From positions 186,001-250,000 of the forward strand of contig JABLUY010000009.1 in assembly GCA_013306675.1 (NCBI GenBank): DNA of 64,000 bases. The letters run 5' to 3'. A model generated the notes under the pieces. That model was not told where the DNA came from. It ran no database searches and saw only the letters and a list, made by a program, of their open reading frames with translations. Source of the DNA: Thraustochytrium sp. TN22. Lineage: Eukaryota > Sar > Bigyra > Thraustochytrida > Thraustochytriidae. Of the stretch, positions 56,180-64,000 are shown piece by piece (within the stretch, counting starts at the first letter, position 1; every line of letters begins with the position of its first letter). The position numbers and the translations under genes were made by a program.

Positions 56180-58618
56180 ATGCTCAAGGTGGATGAGCAC
56201 GGCGGCATGGCGCTGCGCAGCGCCAGCGTGAGGACGCTGCAGTCGGGGGAGAGGCACCACGTGCCGTTCATGACCGCGCTGCTGGCCGGGCTCGTGGTGC
56301 CCAGGCAGCTTCGCCTGCCGGACAAGGTGGTGGAGGACGCCGTCGTGAGCTGCCTGAGCCTGCAAGACGCGCTCGCGGTGCGCTGCGCGTCGGCGCAGCT
56401 GCGCGAGGCCGTGGAGGGCTCGCTGCGCCGCCGCGACACGGCCGACGTGAGCGCGCTGGACCTCGGCGACGCGGGCGTCGCGCTGGCGCTACGCCTGTGC
56501 GAGGGCGCCCCGCGCCTCGTGCTGAGGCAGAACCCGCGCCTGAGCGCCGGCCTCGGCGCGCGACTGGCCGCGGCGCCCGGCGCGCCGCTCCTCAGGCTGC
56601 GCGAGCTGCGCATCACCGAGTGCGCCGGCCTGCGCACGCGAGAGGCGCTGGTCTCGCTGCTGGCGCACTGCTCGGCGCTCGAGGTGCTCGAGTGCGACTC
56701 GCTCTGCGACGCGGCGCTGCGCGCACTCGCGGGCGCCAGCGGCCCCACGCTGCGCGAGCTCTCGTGCCGCGAGTCGGGCCAGTTCGTCACGGGCCCCGCC
56801 GTGGTGTCCGTGGCGCAGGCGGCGCCTCGCCTGCGCGCGCTCGACCTCGCCTGGTGTGCCGTGGACGACGACGCCTTGCTGGCGCTCGCCACCGTGCCGT
56901 CGGTGCGCGAGCGCCTCGAGGTGCTCGACCTCTCGGGCTGCTGCGATGTGCGCGACGCACACACCGGCCGCCGCGTCTGCGTGCTCACCGAGGCCGGCGT
57001 CGCGCTCGCTGTGGCCGGCATGCAGGCCTTGCGCGAGCTCGCCTGCAACGGGCTCTTCCCCGAGGGCGCGCTCTTCCAGGTGCTGGCGCATCGCGCCAGT
57101 GGCGCTGCCCGCAGCGCCCCGCTCGCGGCGCTGCGCCTGGGCGACTGCGCGCGCCTCGCCTCGCCCGACCTGCTGCGCCGCTTCGCGCGCGCCGCAGGCC
57201 CCGGCCTGCGCGTGCTCGAGCTCAAGGGCTGCAAGGACATCTCCGACATTGGCGCGCTCTGCGAGGTGGCCAAGGCGTGCCCGCGCCTGGAGGAGATTTG
57301 CCTCAGCGGCTGCGAGGGCGTCTCGAACCTGCTCATGCAGGCACTCGGCGCCTCGTGCCCCGACTTGCGCAAGGTCGCGCTGCGCCGCGCCGCCCGCCTC
57401 ACGGACGCCGGCGTCGCCGCCCTGACCAAGGGCTGCCCTCGCCTCGAGTACGTCGACCTCTCCGGCTGCTCGCTGCTTACCGACGAAACTTTGCTGCACC
57501 TCTCGCGCAGCCCCGGCCTGCGCACGCTGCTGGTCTACTGCTGCAGCGCGCTCACCGACGCCGGCATCCTGCGCGCGCTCGGCATCGAGCAAAAGAGCCC
57601 CGACGAGGCGCTCGAGGCACTCCCGGGCGCCGAGGAGGCGCTCGCCGAGGCCGCCACGGCCGCCACCATGGACTCGCTGCTCACGGATCGCGCTGTTGTG
57701 CGCGGGCCGGCCGCCTGGCCGCGCCTCGAGCACCTCGACCTCAGCTGGTGCTTCCACGTCACCTCGGTCTGCTTTGTCGCCATCATGCGCCGCCTGCCCA
57801 GCCTGCGCCGCCTCTGCCTCGAGGGTTTTGACCACTTCACCTCGGAGGACGTGGCGCGCATCCAGTGCTTCGGCCCGCGCGTCGCCATCGTCACCAGCCA
57901 CCACAAGGACGATGACGTGGAGCGCCACCTCCAGCATCTGCACCGCCTCCACCTGGGTGACAGCCTCCACGACCAGCGCCAAGCGGCCGCCTCTGGCTCC
58001 GACGCGCGCCGCGCGCGCGCGCTGCGTCGCAAGGGCTCCAACCCGGGCGACTTTGTACATCATATCACGCTCTCGCAGCCCGCGCCGCCCGCCACGCCGC
58101 GCGCGCGCGGCCGCTCTCGCGGCGCCTCGCTCTTTGCCTCGCCCGTCCCGCACGCGCCCACGTCTGGCACCGCGGCCGTGCCCCGGAGCGAGCCCAACTC
58201 GCCGCTCGCGCACGCCCCGCCGCCTGGCTTCGACCTCCTCGCGCTCGCCAGCTCGCTGCGGCTCCCGCCCCGCGACCCCGCGACCTCGACGAACCCCGCG
58301 AGCCCGGCAGCCTCTTCTCCCTCCTCCTCCTCACCTGCCGCCGGCGTGCATCTCCTCACGCGTCGCGTCTCGCTCGAGGACCTCGAGGCACTCGAGGCCC
58401 AAGGCGGCGCTGACGACCGCCAGCGCCAGCGCTCGCGGGCCTACTCCGAGGCCCTCACTGGCGTCGTCGTCTCCGACACGGCCTCGCCCTCTGTAGCCGC
58501 CGCCGCCTCCCCCACCGCGATGGCATTCTCCGACCTGCATCGCCGCTTCGGCGATCTGGAGCGCGACCATTCGCGCCTCCACGCCTTCGCGGCCATCGCC
58601 TCGTCCGAGCCGCGCTAA
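56180..58618 (+). CDS. Leucine-rich-repeat (cysteine-containing, FBXL/AMN1-type) protein
   Basis: An 812-residue protein dominated by LRRs of the cysteine-containing class (about 100-560), for example LRVLELKGCKDISDIGALCE, PRLEEICLSGCEGVSNLL and PRLEYVDLSGCSLLTDETL. Such repeats form the substrate-binding horseshoe of F-box proteins of SCF ubiquitin ligases. Just before them, PDKVVEDAVVSCLSLQDALAV with an Arg/Glu helix looks like a weak F-box (about 48-85). Without a strong F-box, a non-SCF role is possible. The last 220 residues are Ser/Pro/Ala-rich and disordered. The ATG at 56180 is the first in a frame that opens at a GTG. A second ATG at 56207 has better context (GGCGGCATGG) and may be the true start. 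Confidence 0.85.
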   Translation: MLKVDEHGGMALRSASVRTLQSGERHHVPFMTALLAGLVVPRQLRLPDKVVEDAVVSCLSLQDALAVRCASAQLREAVEGSLRRRDTADVSALDLGDAGVALALRLCEGAPRLVLRQNPRLSAGLGARLAAAPGAPLLRLRELRITECAGLRTREALVSLLAHCSALEVLECDSLCDAALRALAGASGPTLRELSCRESGQFVTGPAVVSVAQAAPRLRALDLAWCAVDDDALLALATVPSVRERLEVLDLSGCCDVRDAHTGRRVCVLTEAGVALAVAGMQALRELACNGLFPEGALFQVLAHRASGAARSAPLAALRLGDCARLASPDLLRRFARAAGPGLRVLELKGCKDISDIGALCEVAKACPRLEEICLSGCEGVSNLLMQALGASCPDLRKVALRRAARLTDAGVAALTKGCPRLEYVDLSGCSLLTDETLLHLSRSPGLRTLLVYCCSALTDAGILRALGIEQKSPDEALEALPGAEEALAEAATAATMDSLLTDRAVVRGPAAWPRLEHLDLSWCFHVTSVCFVAIMRRLPSLRRLCLEGFDHFTSEDVARIQCFGPRVAIVTSHHKDDDVERHLQHLHRLHLGDSLHDQRQAAASGSDARRARALRRKGSNPGDFVHHITLSQPAPPATPRARGRSRGASLFASPVPHAPTSGTAAVPRSEPNSPLAHAPPPGFDLLALASSLRLPPRDPATSTNPASPAASSPSSSSPAAGVHLLTRRVSLEDLEALEAQGGADDRQRQRSRAYSEALTGVVVSDTASPSVAAAASPTAMAFSDLHRRFGDLERDHSRLHAFAAIASSEPR

Positions 58619-59084
58619 GTTAAGACACGAGTAGCAACAAGAGCGGCAGCGTACGAACTGCGCTGCGGCGCGGGCGCGAGGGCGCTTAGAGCTTGGTACC
58701 AACTAGATTACAAACGTATTTGCCACGCTAACGTAGAAGGTCGTCCGCCAGAGAGCAGCATTCCAAGCTTGATGTGACGTGATGTGATGGCCTGGCCTGG
58801 CCTGGCCACGGGCGATTTTTCCCTCCTCACTGCAGTGACTGTGACTGCGCTGGCAGGCATGGCACGGGCGCCCGAGCCTCACGACTGCGGCGGCGCAGAA
58901 CACGAGCATCCGCGCCGCAACGGCGCCCGCGCGCGGCGGCAGGGCCGCGGCGCCGGCGGGCGCGAGCGCGAGCGCGAGCGCGAGCCTCACGCTCGCGCCG
59001 CAGAGCACGCCGTCGTGAAGCGCGGCGGGGCGCACGAGCCAAGGCTTGGTGGCGACGACCAACGGCAAGCGCTGCTGCGTGCAC
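58619..59084. promoter_or_regulatory. Intergenic region upstream of delta-tubulin
   Basis: 466 bp between two plus-strand genes, with TGATGTGACGTGATGTGATG (58769-58788), GGCCT repeats near 58790-58806 and a GCGAGC array near 58963-58985. No gene is seen. Confidence 0.5.
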
Positions 59085-60488
59085 ATGGCGGCCGTCGTGA
59101 GCGTGCAGCTCGGCCAATGCGGCAACCAGCTGGGCGAGGCAGTGCTGGATACGCTGCACGCGGGGTGCGTGCGCGGCAACGTTCAGGACACGACGCCGAC
59201 GGTGCAAAAACCCAGGCCGGCGCAGCTATGCGAGTTCGTGGAGGCGCGGCAGAGGCGGCAGACCTTCTTTCGACCCAACCCGGCCCTGGACGAGGAGGAG
59301 GAGGTGGCGCTGGAGGAGCTGCGGCGCAGTGAAAGCATCTCGTTCCGCGAAGGAAGCGGTGCCGCGCCAAGACAACAGCCGCCCCGGCTGCCGGGCCGAC
59401 GCACGGCGCGCGCCGTGCTGCTGGACATGGAGCCGCGCGTGGTGGACGCCTGCGTCGCGCGGCGAGGGCTGTGGCGGTACGACGCCGAGGCACGCCTGGC
59501 GTTCGAGGGCGGCTCGGGCAACAACTGGGCGCAGGGCTTCGCGCGGCACGGGCCGACCGTGGCGGTGCGCGCGCTGGAGCTCTTGCGCCGGGAGGCCGAG
59601 GCGGCCGACAGCTTGTCGGGCTTTGTGCTGTACCAGAGCGTGGCGGGCGGCACGGGGTCCGGCGTCGGCTCGCACCTGACGCAGGCGGTGCGGGACGCCT
59701 TCCCCGGTGCAACCGTGGCCAACGTGGTGGTGTGGCCGCACCAGCTGGGCGAGGTGGTGGTGCAGAACTACAACGCGATGCTGACGCTCGCGGAGCTGCA
59801 GGGTTCCTCACACGCGGTGGTGAACCTCTTCAACGACGAGGCGCGCGCCGTGTGTCAGCGCGCGCTGCGCGTGGATCGGCCCGAGATGCAGGACCTCAAC
59901 CGCGTCCTCGCGCGCGACCTGTGCGCAAGCGCGTTCGTGCCGGCGCGCAGTGTGGCGGCCGCGGCGCGCTGGCGCGACGCGGATGTGCTTGACGCCACGG
60001 TTCGGCAGGTGTGTCCGCGGCCCGGGCTGACGTCGCTGCGCACAGCGTGCTGGCCTCAGCTGTCGCAGGAGGCTGTGGCCTTTAGCTCGTCGTCGTGGGC
60101 GGCCCTACGCAAAGAAGCGGCGCAAGTCGCGCAAAAGCGCTTCGGCGCGCCGCTGGCCGAGATGTACACCTACCGCGGCAAGGGCGCCCGCAACGCTGCT
60201 TTGGAGGCGGCGGCGGCGGCGGCTGCTGGCGCGCAAGTGCGCTTTGAGGAGTGTCCCGCGACGTTGCAAGGGCTGGACAAGAGTATTGGCTGCTTGAGCA
60301 ACGCCGCGAGCATCGCGACTCCAATGCGTGCGGTGCTGACCAAGGCCTCGCGCATGTTCGCCGTGCAGGCATACGTGCACGAGTACACGCGTGCTGGGCT
60401 GGACGCGGGCGACTTTCGAGAGGCCTTGATCCGCGTCCAACAGCTCGTGCAGGACTACGAAGACGTCGGAGCCGGAAGCACCGCATAG
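59085..60488 (+). CDS. TUBD1: Delta-tubulin
   Basis: Delta-tubulin is required for triplet microtubules in centrioles and basal bodies and occurs mainly in flagellated or ciliated eukaryotes. The 467-residue product starts with the tubulin GTPase signature VSVQLGQCGNQLGEAVLD. It has AVLLDMEPRVVDA, SGNNWAQGFARHGP, the nucleotide-binding GGTGSGVGSHL, PHQLGEVVVQNYNAMLTLAEL, and the C-terminal domain with TSLRTACWPQ and FAVQAYVHEYTRAGL. The A-x-V-V-S-V start and the divergent middle fit delta and not alpha, beta, gamma or epsilon. The frame opens 13 codons earlier with TTG. The ATG at 59085 matches the family start. With IFT52 it shows the cell is flagellated. Its last codons and 3' flank are tandemly duplicated downstream. 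Confidence 0.93.
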   Translation: MAAVVSVQLGQCGNQLGEAVLDTLHAGCVRGNVQDTTPTVQKPRPAQLCEFVEARQRRQTFFRPNPALDEEEEVALEELRRSESISFREGSGAAPRQQPPRLPGRRTARAVLLDMEPRVVDACVARRGLWRYDAEARLAFEGGSGNNWAQGFARHGPTVAVRALELLRREAEAADSLSGFVLYQSVAGGTGSGVGSHLTQAVRDAFPGATVANVVVWPHQLGEVVVQNYNAMLTLAELQGSSHAVVNLFNDEARAVCQRALRVDRPEMQDLNRVLARDLCASAFVPARSVAAAARWRDADVLDATVRQVCPRPGLTSLRTACWPQLSQEAVAFSSSSWAALRKEAAQVAQKRFGAPLAEMYTYRGKGARNAALEAAAAAAAGAQVRFEECPATLQGLDKSIGCLSNAASIATPMRAVLTKASRMFAVQAYVHEYTRAGLDAGDFREALIRVQQLVQDYEDVGAGSTA

Positions 60489-60698
60489 TCAAGGTGTCTC
60501 CCGCTGTGACGCGGCCGTTTTGCACTTAGCTGAAGTTGTAAATGTATTTACAGTCAAAAGAAGGTCCTACGAAGGCAGTCGAACTACGAAGACGTCGGAG
60601 CTGGGAGCACCGCATAGTCAAGGTGTCTCGCGCTGTGACGCGGCCGTTTTGCACTCAGCTTAGCTGAAGTCAAGAGGAGTAGGTCCTACGAAGCAGTC
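60454..60698 (+). repeat. Tandem duplication of the delta-tubulin 3' end
   Basis: Copy 1 (60454-60582) covers the last 11 codons, the stop and the 3' flank. Copy 2 (60583-60698) repeats them with a few changes and a small deletion. Both start ACTACGAAGACGTCGGAGC and contain CAAGGTGTCTC and TGACGCGGCCGTTTTGCAC. The period is 129 bp. Confidence 0.9.
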
Positions 60699-61211
60699 CG
60701 GAAGAAATACCTCTTCGCTGCGAAAAAGTGGAGAGGACAGCACAGGAACGAGAGAGGATCCCATTTTCTTGTGTTGCAAACAAGCCCTACGAGGCAACGA
60801 ATCAAGGCAGTCAATCGAACCGTCAATCAGCGCGAAGTGTGATGTACTACTAGAGATGGCTCCGGCTAGCTAGCTAGCTCCTCCTGGAAAAGGAGAGGTC
60901 AGCACAGGAACGAGAGAGGATCCCATTTTTTTGTTGCAAACAAGCCCTACGAGGCAACGAATCAAGGCAGTCAATCGAACCGTCAATCAGCGCGAAGTGT
61001 GATGTACTACTAGAGATGGCTCCGGCTAGCTAGCTAGCTCCTCCTGGAAAAGGAGAGGACAGGACAGGACAGGGAGCGGAGCCTTCGTCGTGTTGCACGC
61101 CCGACGGGAGGCGACTCGCGCAGCGCGGCAGGGCAGTCCGTGTGTGTGGTCAGCAGCTTCCGCAGGCACTCGCTCGCAGGCTCGGTCCTCCAAGCGCGGG
61201 GTGGTGAATTC
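60489..61211. other. Convergent intergenic region made largely of tandem duplications
   Basis: 723 bp between delta-tubulin and NDUFA8. About two thirds is duplicated DNA: the second copy of the tubulin 3' end, then two 160-bp units. It should contain both 3' UTRs. No extra gene. Confidence 0.65.
60731..61052 (+). repeat. Tandem duplication, two units of 162 and 160 bp
   Basis: Units begin at 60731 and 60893, both with GAGAGG(A/T)CAGCACAGGAACG, and a third start (GAGAGGACAGGACAGGACAG) follows at 61053. They are nearly identical and each includes a GCTAGCTAGCTAGCT run and GTGATGTACTACTAGAG. The duplication is recent. Confidence 0.92.
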
Positions 61212-61520
61212 TTAGTTGCTCTCGGCGAAGCACTCCTCGAAGGCCTCCTGCTGCTCCCGGCACCTGTCCATCTGCCTGTTGTTCCAGTTGATGCACTCCT
61301 GGAACGCCTTGAAGGACTCGCCGCACTTATCCTCCGCCTTGCGCAGCACCTTGAGCGTGCAGGCCGTCACCTTCTCGCCCTGCTCGAGGCAGGCCGCCGG
61401 GTTGCGGTCCTTCTGCTTGCACTTGATGAAGCTCCTGTTCTGCTCCAGGCAGTTGTCGTTGATGAGCGGCGCCGCGGCCAGCAGCGCCATGTAGCTCGTG
61501 TCCACCTTGCCCTCCGCCAT
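61212..61520 (-). CDS. NDUFA8: NADH dehydrogenase (complex I) subunit NDUFA8, twin-CHCH protein
   Basis: NDUFA8 is an accessory subunit of mitochondrial complex I. It sits on the intermembrane-space side and is imported by the Mia40 disulfide relay. The 102-residue product has four perfect Cx9C motifs, Cys24-Cys34, Cys44-Cys54, Cys66-Cys76 and Cys87-Cys97, forming two CHCH domains, the hallmark of this subunit. Sequences such as NDNCLEQNRSFIKCKQKD and ACLEQGEKVTACTLKVL align with animal and plant NDUFA8. It is shorter than the animal protein (about 170), mostly at the ends. The ATG at 61520 with A at -3 and G at +4 is the start. The frame is open further upstream but only from a GTG and with Arg-rich, non-coding character. 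Confidence 0.93.
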   Translation of the reverse strand: MAEGKVDTSYMALLAAAPLINDNCLEQNRSFIKCKQKDRNPAACLEQGEKVTACTLKVLRKAEDKCGESFKAFQECINWNNRQMDRCREQQEAFEECFAESN

Positions 61521-62448
61521 GATGCCGCCGCGCACCGCCGCGCCGCGCCCAGCCAGCCCGCGAGACCGCCGCGCGAGAGAGGGGGAGAGAGCGCGCGCGC
61601 GCACGCACCGCCGCCGCCGCCGCCGCTCCTCCGCGCCCGCTCCGTCGCGTGCTTGGCTTGGCTTGGCGCCGCCGCCGCCGCCGCGCCTCTCGCTCCTCCT
61701 CCTCCTTGCTACGCCACAGCAGCGCACGCCGCGGCTCGCCTAATCCGGCCCAACCAGACATAGGCCGCTTCTCATCGTGCTTGGCTCACGTCAAGCTTGA
61801 GCTTGCAGTGAGAGAGCTCATGTGCTCGCAAGACATGAGCGTCGAGCAGGTGCTTGCGCTCGGGGGCTCGCGCTCAAGCGCTCGAGCTCGAGCCTCGTCC
61901 CCGACCTCAAGCTCATGAGCAGCAGCGCGGCCGGCCGAGGAGGTGCACGGGCTGGCGCCACTCTGCAAGGCGAGGTCGAGTCCTTGTGCCAAGTCTGCGA
62001 GTCGCGGCGACCTGCATCGTGGGCTCGGACCGGTCGGGGAGGTGCGGCGGGTACATCATTGCATGATGACGATCATGTCCTGGTGGTTCATGTTGTCCGA
62101 AGTACGTCGTGCGCTGCCAGTGTCCCGCACTGGCTTGCTCGCTCTTCAACAACGACAACGCGCTCGCTCGCACGTCGCTCGCAAGTCGTCCGCTCAGCCA
62201 CAGCTCGAGTCGCACTCGACGCGACTCCACCCGGCCGGCTTGGGTGGTCAAGCTCGCGACCCCGTGACCGAGCACTGCACAGCGCGCGCGAGCCGCGCCC
62301 CGAGGCCCCGCCGCGCCGCGCGCGGGCGCAGGCCAGGCTACGAGCACTGGCACTTGCGGTACTGCCTGCCCGCCTGCCTCGCCTCGCGCCGGCGCGTGCC
62401 CCGCCGCCCGGCCGCGGGCAAAACGAGAAGGCCTCGGCGCGGCGGCGC

Positions 62449-62495
<47 letters not shown>

Positions 62496-62830
62496 GCGCG
62501 GCGCCCGCGCGGCGACCCGGCGCGCGCGGCCGAGCGCCGCCGCGCGAGGCGGGACCCGCATCGGCATCGCAGGCGCGGCCGCGCTCGCGCTCGCGCTCGC
62601 GCTCGCGGAGAGGGAGCAGAGCAGCCGCGCGCGCGAGGGGCAGCGCGCGGAGGGCGCGCGGAAGGCGCGCGAGGGAGAGCGGAGCGAGGGAGCGCGCCGG
62701 CACGCTCGGCGAGGCGCGGGCGCGGAGCGCAGCGCGGGCTTGCAGCGGGGCGCAGCGCAGCGCGAGGGGCCCGCGACGCACGCGGCGCGAGTGCACGAGG
62801 ACAGGCCCGGCGCTGCGCGGGCAAGGAGGG
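61521..62830. promoter_or_regulatory. Divergent region between NDUFA8 and the right-edge gene
   Basis: 1.3 kb. It holds TGCCAGTG at 62115-62122 and its inverse at 62345-62352, a GGC trinucleotide run (about 62455-62494), CGCTCG hexamers (62580-62606), and GAGGGAGCG-type repeats near 62640-62700. Open frames on both strands here are artefacts of GC content. A plus-strand frame starting near 61822 overlaps the right-edge gene out of phase and is not coding. Confidence 0.55.
62454..62494 (+). repeat. GGC trinucleotide run
   Basis: About a dozen GGC units ending in GGCGCGCGCGG, in the divergent spacer 340 bp upstream of the right-edge gene. It could form stable secondary structure in a 5' UTR. 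Confidence 0.8.
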
Positions 62831-64000
62831 ATGCTCGGGTGGAGCGGCGTGAGGCTGCGCGCGGCGCTGGCGAACGACGACGAGGCGTGGCGCGGGTCGT
62901 GGCTGGGGGCCTCGTCGCGCGGCGGCGATGCGGCGCCGCGCGGACGGCCGGCGCTGGCCTATTTGGTCGACGCGCGGCGCATGCTCGACCCGTCGCGCGC
63001 GGCGGCCGGGGACAGGGAAGCGCCGACGTGGTGCTGCGGCTACGACAGGGCGGCGTGGTCGCCGTACCTGTGCGTGGAGGACGTGAGCGAGGAACCGATC
63101 AGCTTAGAGCTGGTGCCGGAGCTGTGCTACGACGTGGACGACCTGGAGCGATGCAAGCCGGAGACCGTCGTGGTGCGGCTCATGGAGGGCGTGCTCGGCA
63201 CGGCCACGTGCTTGCTGTGCCTGCCGTTCCTCGTCATCCGGCCCGTGTGCCAGGTCGACTTCTTCGACGATGAGGTGGACGACTTCGAGGTGCCGTGCGT
63301 GATCAGGTCGTGCGGTCAGACGGTCGTGTGCACAAGCTGCCCGGCACAGTGCACAGCGTGCATGGGCGCCCTCATAGGCGCCTGCGCGCTGGCGCCCCTG
63401 GCGTGTCTGACGCCGCTGGGGCTGGGCTTGATTCACAGCGCGAGGGGCTGCGCACGGTGCACATGCATGCGCTGCTTCCGTGTGCGGCAGCAGCTCAACG
63501 GCGAGGCGTCTCAGGTCCACCGCAAGCTGGCAAACCTACCTCCGCACTCCAAGGCGCGCGCCGTGCTGCGGCGCGCCATGCTGCGATGGGACGCGGAGAA
63601 CGAGGCCGTCAAGGTCAAGCAGCCGCGCGGCGGGCACATCAAGATGCTCCTGGAGCCGGGCTTGCCGCGCCTGCGCGTGCAGTCAGACCTCGTGCTGCTA
63701 GTCCCACAGCCGCCTCGGCCGTCGAGGGCCAAGCCCGACGCCAAGCGCGAGGAGGCGGACCCGGCGCTGGAAGGCGGCTTCATGGCCGAGCGGCATCTGG
63801 CCATCGCCCCCCTCGTCATGCCGGAGCGCGAGGAGGCCCGCGCCCGCCTCCGCGTGGGCAACGACGTGCGGGTGATGGGCAACGCGGCCATCGCCGAGGT
63901 CAAGGTGCTCTCTTTCGGCGCGCGCATCAGTTTCGAGGGCGACCTGCTGCTCAGCCTGAGCAACACGGACCCGTACGGACTGCCGAGCGACATGGAGGTG
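62831..64000 (+). CDS. Partial Cys-rich protein with hydrophobic segments, runs off the right edge
   Basis: A plus-strand frame is open from an ATG at 62831 to base 64000 (390 codons), so the C-terminus is missing. GC-rich third positions and balanced composition support coding. Residues 60-140 contain scattered Cys and a hydrophobic stretch VLGTATCLLCLPFLVIRP (121-138). A dense Cys region (156-215) follows, including VVCTSCPAQCTACMGALIG and GCARCTCMRC, with a second hydrophobic stretch at about 179-202. This could be a membrane-embedded Cys-rich domain loosely like PLAC8 proteins, but I cannot confirm that. The later part has VGNDVRVMGNAAIAEVKVLS and ISFEGDLLLSLSN, a beta-rich segment. Function unknown. 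Confidence 0.75.
   Translation, partial: MLGWSGVRLRAALANDDEAWRGSWLGASSRGGDAAPRGRPALAYLVDARRMLDPSRAAAGDREAPTWCCGYDRAAWSPYLCVEDVSEEPISLELVPELCYDVDDLERCKPETVVVRLMEGVLGTATCLLCLPFLVIRPVCQVDFFDDEVDDFEVPCVIRSCGQTVVCTSCPAQCTACMGALIGACALAPLACLTPLGLGLIHSARGCARCTCMRCFRVRQQLNGEASQVHRKLANLPPHSKARAVLRRAMLRWDAENEAVKVKQPRGGHIKMLLEPGLPRLRVQSDLVLLVPQPPRPSRAKPDAKREEADPALEGGFMAERHLAIAPLVMPEREEARARLRVGNDVRVMGNAAIAEVKVLSFGARISFEGDLLLSLSNTDPYGLPSDMEV

Noticed and set aside
61822-63273. A 483-codon plus-strand frame over the NDUFA8 divergent region and right-edge gene.
   Set aside because: It reads GGC and CGCTCG repeats as Gly/Arg and overlaps the better-supported frame from 62831 out of phase.

Overview
Organism. 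The window is nuclear DNA from a eukaryote with a GC-rich, compact, intron-poor genome. Almost every recognisable protein is encoded in one uninterrupted frame, including a 1,382-residue lipase and a 1,209-residue IQ/ankyrin protein. IFT52 and delta-tubulin show that the cell builds a flagellum with triplet-type basal bodies. NDUFA8 shows conventional mitochondria with complex I. No plastid gene is visible. A flagellated protist fits best. A high-GC heterotrophic stramenopile of the bicosoecid (Cafeteria) type is one candidate, but this rests only on composition, intron poverty and gene content.

Layout. 1-8 kb: a partial Q-rich gene running off the left edge, IFT52, and a polytopic class-3 lipase. 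8.9-12 kb: an RGG/WD40 protein, then a Cu/Zn-SOD-like protein that has lost its copper ligands. 12-19 kb: a Drs1/DDX27 RNA helicase and a multi-domain RNA-repair protein (MJ1316, 2H phosphoesterase, kinase-like, HAD phosphatase, nucleotidyltransferase). 19-25 kb: an IQ/ankyrin giant divergent from UTP6. 25.5-32.5 kb: two tandem SLC13-type transporters with central TrkA_C domains. 32.5-37 kb: a gene-poor stretch with a lower-GC island. 37-42 kb: a small Cys-pair protein, a PRP38-type splicing factor and ESF1. 42.5-50 kb: a PX-domain AGC kinase, a gene-poor stretch and an eEF2K-like alpha-kinase. 50.6-64 kb: TRM5, an ER-type coiled-coil membrane protein, an LRR protein, delta-tubulin, NDUFA8 and a partial Cys-rich protein running off the right edge.

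How the genes relate. Six or seven of the nineteen recognisable genes act in RNA metabolism (DDX27, the RNA-repair protein, UTP6, PRP38, ESF1, TRM5, and possibly the RGG/WD40 protein). UTP6 and ESF1 both serve pre-rRNA processing, lie 16 kb apart, and share two exact 14-bp upstream sequences. This suggests a ribosome-biogenesis promoter code. Intergenic DNA also repeatedly carries TGCCAGTG, a candidate core-promoter element.

Limits. Starts were chosen by checking that the first codon is a real ATG, by Kozak context and by family alignment from memory. Several frames extend upstream through non-ATG codons and were trimmed. No virus-like element, transposon, tRNA, rRNA or CRISPR array was recognised.
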